Made by a program: the position numbers and the translations under genes. DNA of 64,000 bases from an uncultured Fusobacteriaceae bacterium. Its GTDB lineage: Bacteria; Fusobacteriota; Fusobacteriia; Fusobacteriales; Fusobacteriaceae. Positions 31,988-39,580 of the stretch are shown piece after piece; positions within the stretch are counted from its first letter, which is position 1; each line of letters starts with the position of its first letter. Below the pieces are notes generated by a model. That model was not told where the DNA came from and ran no database searches. It was given only the letters and a program-made list of their open reading frames with translations. The stretch covers positions 62,001 to 126,000 of the forward strand of contig CAMQWJ010000004.1 of the NCBI GenBank assembly GCA_947038515.1. The letters run 5' to 3'.

Positions 31988-32698
31988 CTAAACTTCTAAT
32001 ATCTCCCCATCAGTTGTAAGTGTCACAACCTCCCATGGTATTAATTTCCCACAATCTTTCAATGCTGATATAATCGCATTTTCAAGACCACCACAACATG
32101 GTACATCCATGCGTACAACTGTCACTGTTTTTATATTATTGTTTGTAAGCACTTCAGTTAATTTTATAGAATAGTCAATATTATCTAACTTTGGACATCC
32201 TATTAATGTTATCTTATTTCTCATAAATTCTTGATGAAAATTACCATAAGCATATGCTGCACAGTCAGCAGCAATAAGAAGTTTTGCACCATGAAAATAA
32301 GGAGCATTTTCTGGTACAAGTTTTATTTGTACAGGCCACTGATTTAAATTTGTGGTAATTGTTTTAAATTCTTCAGATATTCCACTAACTATTTTTTCTC
32401 TTTTAATTGTCTTAGAATTTTTACCAGGACAACTAAATGGAATGTTCTTTACTTCTTTTTTATCAACTAATATATCAGGTAAAACTTTTTCATTAGATCT
32501 ATTAACTTCTTTTTCAACAAAACTAATTGCATTAGTAGGACAAACTGGTAAACAATTCCCTAGTCCATCACAGTAATCTTCACGTAAGAGAGTTGCTTTC
32601 CCTTCAACCATACCTATTGCACTTTCTTTACAAGCATTTACACAAAGACCACACCCTACACATTTTTCTTTATCAATTGTAATAATTTTTTTTATCAT
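31988..32698 (-). CDS. 4Fe-4S ferredoxin-type protein, probable Hcp electron donor
   Basis: A 236-residue protein. The N-terminus carries one canonical ferredoxin cluster motif, CVGCGLCVNACKE, and a variant second, CDGLGNCLPVCP (near 43-54). The C-terminal half contains SCPGKNSK and cysteines in AADCAAYAYG, GCPKLDN and VPCCGGLE, a pattern of extra redox centres. In other anaerobes such genes sit directly upstream of hcp and are coregulated; a role as reductant for Hcp is inferred. ATG at 32698 follows GGGAGGTTCAAC. Confidence 0.85.
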   Translation of the reverse strand: MIKKIITIDKEKCVGCGLCVNACKESAIGMVEGKATLLREDYCDGLGNCLPVCPTNAISFVEKEVNRSNEKVLPDILVDKKEVKNIPFSCPGKNSKTIKREKIVSGISEEFKTITTNLNQWPVQIKLVPENAPYFHGAKLLIAADCAAYAYGNFHQEFMRNKITLIGCPKLDNIDYSIKLTEVLTNNNIKTVTVVRMDVPCCGGLENAIISALKDCGKLIPWEVVTLTTDGEILEV

Positions 32699-32712
32699 AA
32701 GTTGAACCTCCC

Positions 32713-32769
32713 TTGTATTTACAAATTTATTATAGTATACTTAACATAATAAGTATGTTGTAACTACAA
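32713..32769. promoter_or_regulatory. Paired Crp/Fnr-type operators in the hcp/regulator divergent promoter
   Basis: Two 12-bp palindromes of the form TTGTA-N2-TACAA: TTGTATTTACAA (32713-32724) and TTGTAACTACAA (32758-32769), 45 bp apart. Between them is ATACTTA-N6-TAAGTAT (32737-32756). On the minus strand TATAAT lies at 32729-32734 with a poor -35 region. A start site 7 nt past it would put the 32763.5 operator centre at about -41.5, the class II activation position. Confidence 0.72.
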
Positions 32770-32783
32770 CAAAAGAGGTGGCT

Positions 32784-33437
32784 ATGAAAGAAATTTTTGA
32801 TATTTTAAAACATAATGATTTATTTAACGGAATAATATTAAGTGATTTTGAAAAAATGATTACTTGTTTATCTCCAATACGAAAAAAATTTAATAAAGCA
32901 GAGACTATTTTAAATACTGGGGATAGAGTCGATTGTATATATATTATTTTATCTGGTTCAGTTAAAGTAGTGAAAAACACCATAGATGGGAAAGAAAATA
33001 TTCTTACAGAATTATCTACTTCTGAAATTTTTGGAGAGGTCTTTTCTTGTGCAAATATTTTACATAGCCCTGTTACTGTTATATCTTTAGGAGAAAGTGA
33101 AGTACTTTTTCTAGATTATAAAAAAAGTATTACTTCTTGTCAATCCATATGTTCCTATCACTCAAAATTAATATTAAATATGCTTAAACTACTTGCTAAC
33201 AAAAATATTATGTTACATCAAAAGATCGAACTTATTTCAAAACGGACAACAAGAGAGAGGTTATTACTGTATTTTGATCTTAATCGGGGCCTCAAAAAAA
33301 AATTTACAATACCCCATAATCGTGAAAATCTTGCATCCTATCTTTGTGTAGATAGAAGTGCCATGTCAAATGAGTTAAGTAAAATGCAAAAAGAAGGGAT
33401 TATTAAATATAATAAAAATCAATTTGAGATTTTATAG
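32784..33437 (+). CDS. Crp/Fnr-family regulator, HcpR-like
   Basis: A 217-residue regulator. The N-terminal cyclic-nucleotide-like beta-barrel is visible (NTGDRVDCIYIILSGSVKVVK; ILTELSTSEIFGEVFS). A long dimerisation helix follows (MLKLLANKNIMLHQKIELIS), then the winged-helix domain with the recognition helix VDRSAMSNELSKMQKEGII. No Fnr-type cysteine cluster is seen, though several cysteines occur (residues in SCANI and TSCQSICSYH). It is divergent from the ferredoxin-hcp pair, which is the arrangement of HcpR regulators that sense nitrosative stress. The ATG at 32784 is favoured over GTG at 32778, which overlaps the AGAGG site. Confidence 0.85.
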   Translation: MKEIFDILKHNDLFNGIILSDFEKMITCLSPIRKKFNKAETILNTGDRVDCIYIILSGSVKVVKNTIDGKENILTELSTSEIFGEVFSCANILHSPVTVISLGESEVLFLDYKKSITSCQSICSYHSKLILNMLKLLANKNIMLHQKIELISKRTTRERLLLYFDLNRGLKKKFTIPHNRENLASYLCVDRSAMSNELSKMQKEGIIKYNKNQFEIL

Positions 33438-33476
33438 AAATAAGCATTTATCAAAAATAAAAAAGGAGGAAATATT

Positions 33477-34577
33477 ATGTCATATGTTGAAAAAATTTTT
33501 GAAAGACTACATGATGTTCCAGAAAGAGGATTTGAAGAATTTAAAACCTCTAAAATTTTAGCAGAAGAATTAAAAAATTTAGGCTATGAAGTATTTGAAA
33601 ATGTTGGAAGAACTGGTGTTCTAGGAATTCTTGATTCAAAAAAAGAAGGTCCAACTCTCGCTCTTCGGGCAGATATGGATGCTTTGGAGTTTGTTATTGA
33701 TGGAGAAATAAAAAATATTCATGCTTGTGCCCATGATGCTCATAGTGCCATAGTTTTAGCTACTGCCAAAAATTGTAAAGAACTAGGTCTCAAAAAAGGA
33801 AAACTTAAAATTATATTTCAACCTGCTGAAGAATTAACTGGTGGTGCTCTTGAAATGATGAAAGATAAAAGATTAGGTAAAATAGATGAAATTATAGGAT
33901 GCCATCTAAGACCAGTTGAAGATATGAAATTAGGAGAAGCTTCTGAGGCTGTTTATCATAGTGCAACAGTTCAGATGCAATATAAAATAACTGGGCTTTC
34001 TTCCCATGGTGCTAGACCACACCTTGGTATAAGTGCATTAGATGCTGCAGTTATTGCAACAAATGCTATTAATGCTATAAGAATTAATCCTGCTATTCCA
34101 CACTCTATAAAAGTTACTAATATTTCTGTTGAAGGAAGAACATATAATAAAATTCCTTCTGAGGCGACTATAGCCTTAGACTTAAGAGCAGAAACTAATA
34201 ATATTATAGAAGAAATAAAGGAAAAAGTTAAAAATGCAGTTACATATTCAGTTAAATCAATAGGAGCTAGTGCAGAACTTATTGGTTTTGGGGAAGTTAT
34301 TGCTGCAGAATATGACAAGGAAATTATAGAAAGTTGTAAAGAGGCCATTATAAATGTTTTAGGGAAAAGTTTTGGAAAATTATATAATTATGGTGGTGAA
34401 GATTTTCATTATTTTAGAAGAGATTTAAATTGTAAAGCATCATATATTGGAATTGGAGCAGAGGCCTCTCCAGGATTACATCATGAAAAAATGACTTTTA
34501 AAATAGAAGCACTTGAAATAGGTGAAAAAATCATGACAGAAATTGTAAATATTCGACTTGGATTAGGTAAAAAATAA
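33477..34577 (+). CDS. M20-family amidohydrolase (aminoacylase/hippurate-hydrolase type)
   Basis: A 366-residue di-metal hydrolase. It carries LHDVPERGFEEFKTS, ALRADMDALEF, CAHDAHSAIVL, FQPAEELTGGA and ITGLSSHGARPH, the M20D pattern, with ligands in HDAH and the base in PAEE. Members hydrolyse N-acylated amino acids, hippurate or p-aminobenzoyl-glutamate. ATG follows AAGGAGGAAAT. It lies 39 bp after the Crp/Fnr gene and may be cotranscribed. Substrate is unknown. Confidence 0.9.
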   Translation: MSYVEKIFERLHDVPERGFEEFKTSKILAEELKNLGYEVFENVGRTGVLGILDSKKEGPTLALRADMDALEFVIDGEIKNIHACAHDAHSAIVLATAKNCKELGLKKGKLKIIFQPAEELTGGALEMMKDKRLGKIDEIIGCHLRPVEDMKLGEASEAVYHSATVQMQYKITGLSSHGARPHLGISALDAAVIATNAINAIRINPAIPHSIKVTNISVEGRTYNKIPSEATIALDLRAETNNIIEEIKEKVKNAVTYSVKSIGASAELIGFGEVIAAEYDKEIIESCKEAIINVLGKSFGKLYNYGGEDFHYFRRDLNCKASYIGIGAEASPGLHHEKMTFKIEALEIGEKIMTEIVNIRLGLGKK

Positions 34578-34710
34578 AAATTAATGAAAAATTTAACTTA
34601 CAATTTACATAATTAATTATCAGCTAACTTATATTGAATTTACCCTTATTTACAATATCTTATTAAGGGAACTATTACTTTATCTTTAGAAACTAGAAAA
34701 GTATAGTAAA

Positions 34711-34750
34711 AAAAAATGGAAAAGAAATCAAATGATTTTTTCCATTTTTT
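34711..34750. terminator. Bidirectional terminator between M20 and DUF2023 genes
   Basis: AAAAAATGGAAAA (34711-34723) pairs with TTTTCCATTTTTT (34738-34750), with an inner AATC/GATT step, and A's and T's flank both sides. The rest of 34578-34758 shows no gene. Confidence 0.85.
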
Positions 34751-34758
34751 TATTTATT

Positions 34759-35100
34759 TTATTCACTTTTCATTTTTAAATATCTTTTACATTGTTGCTC
34801 TGTATTGTAACCTAAAAGTACACCTAATATAAAATCTTCTTCTGGTGAATATTTTTTTAATGAATCTTTACTAAATCTTTTTAAAACCTCTATCGGTTCT
34901 TTTGTTCCAAAAAAAATATTCACATATTTTTCTTCTAATTCTTCCACTAAAAACTCATAGTTACATTTTTCTAATCTTTCTTTCACAATCTCTAGATTAT
35001 CTGGGGTAGTTGTAAGAAGAGCAAGATTTCTAAGACCTTTATTCAACTCATAAATCATATGAAAAAAAACAGCTAACTCCTTCCCTTGTTTATTACTCAT
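34759..35100 (-). CDS. DUF2023 family protein, flavodoxin partner
   Basis: A 113-residue soluble protein. FFHMIYELNKGLRNLALLTT, VNIFFGTKEP and SPEEDFILGVLLGYNTEQQCKRY match the DUF2023 family. These genes regularly accompany flavodoxin in anaerobes; function is unknown. It starts 3 bp after the flavodoxin stop, so the two are cotranscribed. Confidence 0.82.
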   Translation of the reverse strand: MSNKQGKELAVFFHMIYELNKGLRNLALLTTTPDNLEIVKERLEKCNYEFLVEELEEKYVNIFFGTKEPIEVLKRFSKDSLKKYSPEEDFILGVLLGYNTEQQCKRYLKMKSE

Positions 35101-35103
35101 AGC

Positions 35104-35580
35104 TTACCTTACACTCTCAATCCATAATTTTATTCTTCCATCAGTTAAATTACTTTGATTATTTTCATCTATTACAAGACCTAAAAAATCTCCATCTAAA
35201 ATCCCTGTAGAGTTTGAATATGAGTAACCATCTGTGGATGTTTGACCTATTAAAGTTATTCCTTTATCTTTTATTTCTTCATAAATAATCCCAATTCCAT
35301 CTACAAAACTATCTCCAAAAGATTCTTGATCTCCAACTCCTATAAAAGCAACTTTTTTTCCAGTTAAATTCTTTGTTTTTAATATCTCTAAACCTTCTTG
35401 CCAATTATCTTGTAAATCTCCCATTCCCCATGTAGAGGTTGCAAATATAGCTATATCATATTCTTCAACTTTAGAGATTTCTGCTACTTCCATAACATCA
35501 GCCTTTAAAAGAGTTCCCACTCGATTTGCTATATCTTCTGTAATTCCTGTTGTGCTTCCATAAAAAATTCCTATTTTCAT
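35104..35580 (-). CDS. fldA: Flavodoxin
   Basis: A 158-residue long-chain-type flavodoxin. The FMN-phosphate loop is FYGSTTGITEDIA at the N-terminus. The isoalloxazine-contacting parts are ATSTWGMGDLQDNW and GVGDQESFGDSFVDG, with the tyrosine-bearing loop STDGYSYSN. A low-potential electron carrier that can replace ferredoxin. ATG at 35580 follows AAAGGAGAT. It has its own consensus promoter and is followed by DUF2023. Confidence 0.93.
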   Translation of the reverse strand: MKIGIFYGSTTGITEDIANRVGTLLKADVMEVAEISKVEEYDIAIFATSTWGMGDLQDNWQEGLEILKTKNLTGKKVAFIGVGDQESFGDSFVDGIGIIYEEIKDKGITLIGQTSTDGYSYSNSTGILDGDFLGLVIDENNQSNLTDGRIKLWIESVR

Positions 35581-35620
35581 AACTATCTCCTTTTTAATTT
35601 TTTATCTAATGACTAAAATT

Positions 35621-35649
35621 ATTATATTCTTTTTTTATTTGTTTGTCAA
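35621..35649 (-). promoter_or_regulatory. Consensus promoter of the flavodoxin gene
   Basis: On the minus strand, TTGACA (35644-35649), 17-bp spacer and TATAAT (35621-35626), both perfect matches. Confidence 0.88.
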
Positions 35650-35890
35650 ACTATTTTATTTGCTTTAAATTTAAGTTACGAATATTTTTCACTTGAAAAA
35701 GAAAAAAAATCTAAAATTATAACAAACTCTACATTATATTTTAATCCCATCCAAAGATTAAAAATAAAAATGAGATTTTTAATAAAAAAATTTAAAAGCT
35801 CACATACTCCTAATATCTCTAGCTTTTATTAGATTTATATGGTACTATTATCTAATATAAATTAAAATAATAGCTTTGGGGGATTGCAAA
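35650..35890 (+). promoter_or_regulatory. Upstream region of the AGCS symporter gene
   Basis: Two inverted repeats are present: AAAAGCT (35794-35800) with AGCTTTT (35821-35827), and TATTAGAT (35827-35834) with ATCTAATA (35850-35857). They sit where promoter and leader elements are expected. No gene is seen in the gap. Confidence 0.4.
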
Positions 35891-37216
35891 ATGGATATCA
35901 TATATAAAATAGTAGATTTTGTTAATAACATACTTTGGGGAAAAAATATATTAGTGGTTTTATTAATTTCTACAGCCCTTTTTCTTACCTATAAAACTAG
36001 ATTTATGCAAGTTAGATTATTTAAAGAAATTTTTAAAACAATTTTTATAACTAATAAAGAAAAAAATGGTGTTAGTTCCTTTGAAGCATTTTGCCTTGGG
36101 ACTGCTTGTAGAGTAGGAGCTGGTAATATTATAGGAGTTGTATCTGCTATATCTATTGGTGGAGCAGGTGCACTATTTTGGATGTGGATTGTTGGTTTAT
36201 TAGGTGCCTCTACAGCCTTTGTTGAGTGTACACTAGCAGTTCTATATAGAGAGAAACAAAAAGACGGTTCTTACCGTGGTGGAACTCCTTGGATTTTAGA
36301 AAAAAGACGAAACAACAGATGGCTTGGAATTGTATATGCTTTAATGTCTATTATTTGCTATATTGGAGTTATTCAAGTTATGTCTAACTCTATAACAGAA
36401 TCTATACATGGAGCTTCTTCTATCAATAAAACATATATTGCTTACTCTTTAGTTGCTATTGTTGGATTTATTGTTTTAAGAAAAAATGACAAAATAATTT
36501 CAAGTCTAAATAAAGTAGTACCTGTAATGGCTGTTCTCTACTTAGGAGTTATTACTTTTATTCTTTTAAAAAATATCACATTAATTCCAAATATGTTTTC
36601 TGAAATAATTTCACAGGCTTTTGGAGGGAAACAATTTTTAGGAGGAGTTTTTGGTGCTGCTATAATGGAAGGGGTTAAAAGAGGACTTTTCTCTAACGAA
36701 GCAGGAAGTGGAAATTCAAGCTATGCTGCTGCAATCGCTAATCATAGTAATCCTGTTAAGCAAGGAATGTTGCAAGTTTTAGGGGTTTTTGTTGATACTC
36801 TAGTTATCTGTAGTGCTACTGGTTTTGTTGTTCTTCTAGCAAAAAATTCTATTAGTAGTTCTTTTAAAGGAATTATTCTTTTTCAAGAATCTTTAAAATA
36901 TCATATTGGTTCTGCTGGAGTACCATTTTCTGTAAGTATTATATTCTTATTTTCACTAAGTACAATTTTAGGAGTTGCATTTTTTGGAAAAAATGCTCTA
37001 GGTTTTATTAGTGACAATAAATTTCTTAATATTGGTTACAAAGTTTTAATTGTTATGATGGTTTTTTGGGGAGCGATTGAAAGTAATCATTCGATTTGGT
37101 CCCTTGCAGATTTTGGACTAGGAATAATGACAATTATTAATTTATATGCTATCCTACCTATTTCACATGAAGCTATTCATGAATTAAATCTTTATGAAAA
37201 AGATCTAAACTCTTAA
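35891..37216 (+). CDS. Sodium:alanine/glycine symporter (AGCS family)
   Basis: A 441-residue membrane protein with about ten to eleven helices. AGCS landmarks: NNILWGKNILVVLL, the TRFMQVRLFKEIFKT loop, GVSSFEAFCLGTACRVGAGNIIGVVSAI, and FSNEAGSGNSSYAAAIANHSNPVKQGMLQ. It imports alanine, glycine or serine with Na+. The ATG at 35891 follows TTGGGGGATTG; the five-codon longer form from TTG would overlap this site. Single-gene unit with its own terminator. Confidence 0.93.
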   Translation: MDIIYKIVDFVNNILWGKNILVVLLISTALFLTYKTRFMQVRLFKEIFKTIFITNKEKNGVSSFEAFCLGTACRVGAGNIIGVVSAISIGGAGALFWMWIVGLLGASTAFVECTLAVLYREKQKDGSYRGGTPWILEKRRNNRWLGIVYALMSIICYIGVIQVMSNSITESIHGASSINKTYIAYSLVAIVGFIVLRKNDKIISSLNKVVPVMAVLYLGVITFILLKNITLIPNMFSEIISQAFGGKQFLGGVFGAAIMEGVKRGLFSNEAGSGNSSYAAAIANHSNPVKQGMLQVLGVFVDTLVICSATGFVVLLAKNSISSSFKGIILFQESLKYHIGSAGVPFSVSIIFLFSLSTILGVAFFGKNALGFISDNKFLNIGYKVLIVMMVFWGAIESNHSIWSLADFGLGIMTIINLYAILPISHEAIHELNLYEKDLNS

Positions 37217-37220
37217 AATA

Positions 37221-37269
37221 AAAAAATTCCCTTTAATAGTTACTAAACTATATAAAGGGAATTTTTTTT
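37221..37269 (+). terminator. Terminator of the AGCS gene
   Basis: AAAAAATTCCCTTTA (37221-37235) pairs with TAAAGGGAATTTTTTT (37254-37269). Flanking A's and T's would also let it end the minus-strand spoVG transcript. Confidence 0.9.
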
Positions 37270-37282
37270 ATTTTTTATTAAA

Positions 37283-37576
37283 TTAATATTGAATCTCATT
37301 TAGGTTCTCTAATTTTTTTACTTCTTCATATTTTTCGATTACAGCCTCTGTGATTTCTTTTCTTAATTCTGGATTTATTGGATGAGCAATATCTTTATAC
37401 TCTCCTCCAGGCATTTTTCTAGAAGGCATAGCTACAAAAATTTCTTTCTCTCCCTCTATAACCTTCAAACCATGAACAACGAAACTATTATCAAAATTTA
37501 TGTCTGCATAAGCTTTTAATTTTAAATCTTCATTTTGAGTTTTTACCATTCGTAGACGTACATCAGTAACTTCCAT
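37283..37576 (-). CDS. spoVG: SpoVG family RNA-binding regulator
   Basis: A 97-residue SpoVG. MEVTDVRLRMVKT, LKAYADINFDNSFVVHGLKVIEG, FVAMPSRKMPGGEYKDIAHPI are the family signature. These proteins bind RNA and DNA and regulate envelope and division genes in many bacteria. The ATG at 37576 follows AGGAAGGTG. It follows ispE by 23 bp, an order also found in Firmicutes. Confidence 0.93.
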   Translation of the reverse strand: MEVTDVRLRMVKTQNEDLKLKAYADINFDNSFVVHGLKVIEGEKEIFVAMPSRKMPGGEYKDIAHPINPELRKEITEAVIEKYEEVKKLENLNEIQY

Positions 37577-37608
37577 TTTATGCACCTTCCTTTAGTATAT
37601 TTTTATGT

Positions 37609-38496
37609 TTATAAAAAATCACAAATATAAAAATCACATTTTGGTAACTTTATCTTTAGCTCTGCTTCAACTTCTTTTATTTCTGCATTTTTAATAAGTA
37701 AATAGTAACAGCTTCCACTTCCAGACATAAAAAAATTGTGATGTGTTAAATCCATAATTTTTTTTCTAAACTCTTGAATCTGTGGATTATTTATTAGAAG
37801 AGCTTGTTCTAGTTGATTTTCAATATTTGTTACAACTATATACATTTTATTTTCTTCTATTCCTTTTATTATTTGAGAAATATTTGATTTTTTTAATTTT
37901 TTCTCATCTTTAATACTTTTTTTTAAATTTTCTTTTTCATAATTTATAAAAGCCTCTACAGTTGAAACCCCAAATTCTGGTTTTATTAATAATAAACTAA
38001 CATCTAAATTATTCTGAAAGAAATCTAATTTTTCTCCTATTCCTCTTGCACGACAACTTTTATTTTTTATGAAAAAAGGGATATCTGCACCAATATTTTT
38101 AAATTTTTCCATTAATTCTTCATCAGTAAAAATCATTTTATGAAACTTATTAAGTTCTTTTAAAAAAAATCCACCATTGGAACTTCCCCCACCTAATCCA
38201 GCTTCCAATGGGATTTTTTTATCTAAATAAATCTCTATTTCTTCTGGTTCTAGTCCTGCTAGTTCATAAAATTTATTATAGACTTTACTCAATATATTTT
38301 TCTCATCAGTGGGAACTTTGGGATTATTAACAAATATTTTTAATTTCCCTTTTTTTTCAAAAAATTCAATATTCATTTTATCACTAAGATTAATTGGTAA
38401 CATTGTCATATCTAAGTTATGATATCCATTTTCTAGCTTTTCTTCTATATTTAATCCTATATTTATTTTTGCATTGGAAAAAATCTCAAGCTTCAC
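37609..38496 (-). CDS. ispE: 4-diphosphocytidyl-2-C-methyl-D-erythritol kinase
   Basis: A 295-residue GHMP kinase. It has the N-terminal SNAKINIGLNI, the ATP loop IPLEAGLGGGSSNGGFFLK and the C-terminal MSGSGSCYYLL. It phosphorylates CDP-methylerythritol in the non-mevalonate isoprenoid pathway. The start is the GTG at 38496, which shares a base with the stop codon of the S4 gene, so translation is coupled. Confidence 0.94.
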   Translation of the reverse strand: MKLEIFSNAKINIGLNIEEKLENGYHNLDMTMLPINLSDKMNIEFFEKKGKLKIFVNNPKVPTDEKNILSKVYNKFYELAGLEPEEIEIYLDKKIPLEAGLGGGSSNGGFFLKELNKFHKMIFTDEELMEKFKNIGADIPFFIKNKSCRARGIGEKLDFFQNNLDVSLLLIKPEFGVSTVEAFINYEKENLKKSIKDEKKLKKSNISQIIKGIEENKMYIVVTNIENQLEQALLINNPQIQEFRKKIMDLTHHNFFMSGSGSCYYLLIKNAEIKEVEAELKIKLPKCDFYICDFL

Positions 38497-38789
38497 TAAT
38501 AAATCAGCTCCTCACCATCTAAATCAACATTTTCTACTCCTCTAACTTCCAATAATGATATTAATTCTGAAGTTTTACTCTTGGTTACATTTCCTGTTGG
38601 AACCTCCAACACTTGAAACTTAAAATATTTATCATAATATTCAAGTTCAAGAATGGAACCTACCTTTATTTCCACACTAGGTTTTACAACTTTTCCATCT
38701 ATTTTTGCTTTTCCACCTTCAACAACTATTTTAGCAATTGATCTTCTTTTTATTATTCGGCTTACTTTAAGAAATTTATCAATTCTCAT
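38496..38789 (-). CDS. S4-domain RNA-binding protein (RqcP/Hsp15 type)
   Basis: A 97-residue protein with an S4 domain at its N-terminus: MRIDKFLKVSRIIKRRSIAKIVVEGGKAKIDGKVVKPS. Length and neighbours (mazG and mfd upstream) match YabO/RqcP, which helps remove stalled nascent chains from 50S subunits. The C-terminal ~25 residues are an acidic tail (SLLEVRGVENVDLDGEELIY). Confidence 0.85.
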   Translation of the reverse strand: MRIDKFLKVSRIIKRRSIAKIVVEGGKAKIDGKVVKPSVEIKVGSILELEYYDKYFKFQVLEVPTGNVTKSKTSELISLLEVRGVENVDLDGEELIY

Positions 38790-38799
38790 ATTAAATCAC

Positions 38800-39561
38800 C
38801 TATCCTAAATTTTTTTTAGCTTCATTCCAAAGCTTATCCATAGAATCTAAATCTGTATTTTGAATATCACACTTATTTTCTATATAGTTAAATCTTTTTT
38901 TAAATTTTTTATTTGTTTTTTCTAATAATTCACTGCTATTATATCCTAAATAATTAGAAAATGTAATAATTGAAAATAAAATATCTCCTATCTCTTCACC
39001 TGTTTTTTCTTTATCACCTTTTTCAAGTTCAATTTTCATTTCATTTATTTCTTCCATAATTTTATCTAAAAAGCCTTCTTTATTTTCCCACTGAAACCCT
39101 ACTTCTGCAACTTTTTTAGCTATTTTTTCAGTTCTTAACATAGCTGGAAAAGTGGTTGGAATACCGTCTAATATAGATTTTCTATCTTTATGCTCTTTTT
39201 CTTCACTCTTTATCTTGTTCCATTGTTTTTTAACTTCTTCTGGTGTCAAATTTCCATCTTTTTCTAAAAAAATATGCGGATGTCTTCTAATTAGTTTTTG
39301 ACATATTGACTCTATTACATCTTTCATATTAAATTCATTTTTTTCTTCACAAATTTGAGCTTGAAAGGCTATATTTAAAAGTAAGTCTCCAAGTTCTCCT
39401 TTCAAGTTATCTCCACCTTGATCCATAGCCTCTAAAGTCTCATAAGTCTCTTCTAAAAGATATTCTTTCAGACTTTCTAAAGTCTGCTTTTTATCCCACG
39501 AACACCCTTCACTTCCCCTTAATTTCTTTAATATATCAACCAATTTGTTAATTTCTGCCAT
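38800..39561 (-). CDS. mazG: Nucleoside triphosphate pyrophosphohydrolase MazG
   Basis: A 253-residue all-helical protein with two MazG repeats. The first contains CSWDKKQTLESLKEYLLEETYE and ELGDLLLNIAFQAQICEE. The second contains FQWENKEGFLDKIMEEINE and EEIGDILFSIITFSNY. EExxE and D-rich metal sites are evident. It degrades aberrant or excess (d)NTPs. It lies 20 bp after mfd. Confidence 0.93.
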   Translation of the reverse strand: MAEINKLVDILKKLRGSEGCSWDKKQTLESLKEYLLEETYETLEAMDQGGDNLKGELGDLLLNIAFQAQICEEKNEFNMKDVIESICQKLIRRHPHIFLEKDGNLTPEEVKKQWNKIKSEEKEHKDRKSILDGIPTTFPAMLRTEKIAKKVAEVGFQWENKEGFLDKIMEEINEMKIELEKGDKEKTGEEIGDILFSIITFSNYLGYNSSELLEKTNKKFKKRFNYIENKCDIQNTDLDSMDKLWNEAKKNLG

Positions 39562-39580
39562 TTTCCCTCCAATTTTTTAT

